From contig PTFA01000024.1 of assembly GCA_003342895.1 (NCBI GenBank), positions 3,547,052-3,611,051 on the forward strand: DNA of 64,000 bases, given 5' to 3'. This document shows, piece by piece, positions 60,801 through 64,000 of the stretch (its first letter is position 1; every line of letters starts with the position of its first letter). The position numbers were made by a program, and so were the translations under genes. This DNA comes from Casuarius casuarius. Taxonomy: Eukaryota; Chordata; Aves; Casuariiformes; Casuariidae. The notes under the pieces were generated by a model. The model saw only the letters and a list, made by a program, of their open reading frames with translations. It ran no database searches and was not told where the DNA came from.

Positions 60801-62444
60801 GTCATACATAAAGGACACTCACAGTTAAATAACTAATTTAATCAGAGCATTACACAGATTATGATGGCATTATGCCAATATTTTCTGTGGGTTTGCAGCT
60901 CAGCATCAGGCTGCGACTCTTGGAGTACTGCAGAGAGATCTGGTGGATGCCAAAGTTCAGGGGAGAGTTTGAACACAACTGCAGTGACAAGAGCACAGCT
61001 CAATAGGATGTCTGTACCCACTTGTTTTTTCAAAAATGTCTGTGTATGATGCACACATCACTCAAGAAATGGCTTGGAGCCACCAAAGACACCGCAAGGC
61101 CTGAGGAAAAGAGAAGGATGAAGGCATACCAGAAGGCAGATGCTGCAGAGGAGATATTGTCCTGAGTAGAATTATGAATATCAAAGTGTTCAAGGCAGGG
61201 TGGCTTAATATTTAAAATGGCACCACTCAAACCTCTCTAGATGGGAAAATGAGTTTTGGAGACTCTGGGGCTTTAGTGAATAAACTGATCTCATCTTAGA
61301 GAAGAATGTGTTTTGTAATGCATTTTGTAATGCATGCACTTTTCTAACATTTTTCTCCCATCTTCTGCTAAAGTTCTATCTCTAGGATCTAAATTCAGAA
61401 GTTCTCCCATTGCATCCAACCACAAAAATGTTCATTGAGTTGTCATATTGCTTCCTCTCCCCAAATTGAAAGTAAAATAAAATGGTAACTGAATTGTGAG
61501 ATATTATCTGGAAGGAAGAAGGAAGGAGACTTCTCCTTAGGACAAAAATAGTTGATCTATCCGTAATGCTTTGACAACCCACTTCAGCATTTACTTTTAA
61601 CTATGGTGACTGGATGAATATTTGCTCTCTTTTCTCTTATTTTGTCTATCTTGTCTTGTCCCGAAACAGGACATCTCTAGCTTGTTGGAATATTTCTGAT
61701 TGCTTCTTATAAGTGAATTGTAAAGGAAAGTTTCTGCAAAGTTCCCTGACTCATTAGTGATTTTGCAGAATTCAGAGTATTTGGCATCCTCACAGACAAC
61801 CTGCCTTTGGGCTCTGACCCAGCTGGACACCGACCCCCAGATTGAGAGTTGGTGATAAAAGAAGAAAGTCCTTCTTTCCTGGAGGCTTAGAGAATAAATG
61901 AGATGAAGTGAGTTTCAGAGCTACATACACTTCATGTTCCTTCTACAAATGGTACCGGTTGGCCCCCTTGTCATACTGCACTAAGCGCAAGCCAAGAATT
62001 GGGTATGGGTACAATCTGAATGATCTTTTCATCTGCAAGAGTGCTTAATCCCAGCCCACCCTGAGACCATGTTGCTTCTATGATCTGGATTGGTAAAGGA
62101 CTTTACTGTGTTGCTTTTCAAAGGCATGATGTATTCAGCTGTGTCAGTCTGAAATAGAAAAAGTATTCTTTCTGCCTGTTCAGGTGAGAGCTCACCATTT
62201 GCTTGTTTATGACATTAATGACTCCAGACTCCTTAATAAAGATTGTAAGAAGAGTTTATCTTCTATGTATACCCTTAGTAGGCACCACGAATTTAAAAGA
62301 AAAAAATATCACAGGATTTTTTAGGAATAAAAAACATTAGATGTGAAGTTTCATTACCATTGGTTTTCTTTTATGGCCATATTTACAGTTTAAGATTACT
62401 GATTTTTTTTTTAGGCTTGAAATTGTTGATACTGACTCTTTCAA
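51862..62444. other. Non-coding intergenic sequence
   Basis: No gene, tRNA or named repeat recognised. Contents noted are imperfect short duplications near 57449-57498 (AACATGCTTAAAAGTGC and ACATGCTTAAAACTGC), a doubled TTTGTAATGCA at about 61313-61335, and an AT-rich candidate conserved patch at 60350-60480. Confidence 0.55.
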
Positions 62445-62459
62445 TCTCTCTCTCTCTCT
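62445..62459 (+). repeat. (TC)n microsatellite
   Basis: Fifteen bases of TC repeat, followed by AT-rich sequence with TGTGTGTATTTATATG. Confidence 0.8.
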
Positions 62460-64000
62460 GTATAAATATAATGTGTGTATTTATATGCAATGTGCTTTAA
62501 TAGTTAACTTTTAAATTGGAAAGAATTAGGTTAATTACAGCATATTGGTCCTTTTTGATCTGTCATAGCAAGCAGATTTTAGGATTGTATTCTGAACTGG
62601 GTTTTATTCAAGTTTTTCCAATCTATCTTAATATAAATAAGAGGCTATTACAAAGAGGACGGTCTATAAGAAGTTTGCTAGAGAATTTGAACTGAATTTA
62701 AATTGCCATTTTATTTTACAAGTGATGGTTCAATATTTATTAAATTAAAATGTATATATACTCATAAATTGCATAAGGAAATTACATAAGGAAAACATTT
62801 TGTCTAATGAAAATCCTGATTTAAGCAGACTGTCATGGGGGAGTTAAAATACTGACTATTAATCAGCTGTGATTTCATTGTGCTATTCACAGTAACTCCA
62901 ACCTGGACATGGCAATTCATATGGTTGAACAACAGAAACTGGAGAATTGCTTTATGTCTTTGTTCATTCCTACTGTTTGCTTGTCAGTAATGCTCCAAAG
63001 GATGACAGTGGATCTGTTCCTTTCCTCTCTGCCACTTGCCACTACTTCCACATGCTTTATGGTGTCGAGGTCAAATACTCCCCTCTCCATGCTAAGGGTT
63101 GTAATTAGTTTTTTAATGAATATCTGCATTTCTGCACAAAAGTTTGTTCTTTGACAGCCTTGTGTGGGATTTAGGATATAGGCCGCTCCACAAATATGCA
63201 ATGATTCCTTCTGGTAGCGATGGAAACTGGTGATTTTCCTTTGTGGCAGTAGTGGAGTGTTTCCACCAAATGTCCATAATCTTTTCACTCATTTATTTTC
63301 AAAAGCCATCATTTTTCTCATTTTGGACTAGCATTAATTTTTGAATGTTCTCATTCTGCTCTGGTGTAGTATTGCTTTCTTTCCTAAGTATTGCTGAGCC
63401 TTAAATGTTGTGAGACCTCTCTAGTCTTTGCTGTTATTGTTGGATTTAAAGAGTTAGGAAGGTGAATTAGAATAACTACCTGATGATTTTGTAAAGTGAT
63501 GTTGACTGTCCTTGGATTTCAGGGATGATTGTTTTGGTGTGGCTGAGTTTGAGCCAGGTGTGGCATGATAGCTTGAAAGATTATCTGGGATTTTATGAAA
63601 GTGTTACTCAATATTGCAAAATTTAGCTCTTCTAGATTGGTTATCTAGAATATCTAGATATTGCTTATCTGGAATAGTGTTCAAGTGTCTTGGTAGCATA
63701 ATCCTTCAGACTACGGGGCCAAAGAACAGCAGAAAGAATGTGTAGTGACTTTTCATATCCTGCACACACCTCTGTCCTATTCTGTTTTCTGTTTAGCTAT
63801 ACAAAATCCTTCCTCAAGCTTTAGGTCGCATTAGTAATACTGGCTAACTAGAAATGTATTCCATGATTAAGCTCTGTGTCAGGCTTTTAAATACCTTTTG
63901 AAAGTCAATGAAATTCATAATAAGGGAGTTTTGAGATATTTGGACAATGACTCCATATTTCTTTGCTCAAGAAATGCCTAGTTTTCAAAAGACATCATCT
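62460..64000. other. Non-coding intergenic sequence to window end
   Basis: No recognised gene. A 123-codon minus-strand frame at 62917-63288 has no domain that I know and no supporting splice or promoter context. Confidence 0.5.

Noticed and set aside
62917..63288. 123-codon minus-strand open frame that at first looked transposase-like
   Set aside because: No catalytic motif or terminal inverted repeats could be identified; treated as chance.

Overview
The window looks like nuclear DNA of a vertebrate, most likely a bird or another sauropsid. The sequence is AT-rich, has GT-AG introns, holds a clear CR1-type LINE remnant, and shows no mammalian Alu or L1. The only gene I can defend is the 3' part of MFSD14B (older name HIATL1), a major facilitator superfamily transporter, on the + strand. 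Ten coding exons between 3107 and 17955 join in frame to 427 residues plus a stop codon. The N-terminal exons (first transmembrane segment and leader) lie to the left of position 1. Sub-family assignment rests on remembered vertebrate paralogues, not on a search. The compact layout (about 15 kb for these ten exons) fits a bird.

Layout: 1-3106 is the end of an upstream intron. 3107-17955 holds exons and nine complete introns. From 17956 a 3'UTR runs to a good poly(A) signal at 19378-19383, with an earlier weaker signal and two possible later ones. From about 19.4 kb to 64 kb I recognise no protein-coding gene, tRNA or rRNA.

That 45 kb non-coding stretch contains: a CR1 LINE 3' fragment (about 32950-33445) and a possible second one (about 40727-40800); weak SINE-like remnants; a 30-base A tract at 23444-23473; a 44-bp tandem duplication at 51007-51094; a 68-bp perfectly alternating pyrimidine-purine tract at 51794-51861; several candidate conserved or regulatory patches; and a CpG-rich island (about 47635-48090). 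The island is built round a 61-bp minisatellite with three identical central copies and dense G-quadruplex motifs.

The most unusual structure is the GC-rich minisatellite/CpG island. It may be an unannotated promoter or first exon in an otherwise AT-rich intergenic region, and its last copy carries a good splice donor. Two further items merit checking. The MFSD14B C-terminus stops where the mammalian protein, as I recall it, continues. An open, CpG-enriched patch at 29.86-30.57 kb could encode small membrane-segment peptides but matches nothing I know. I found no convincing new multi-gene system.
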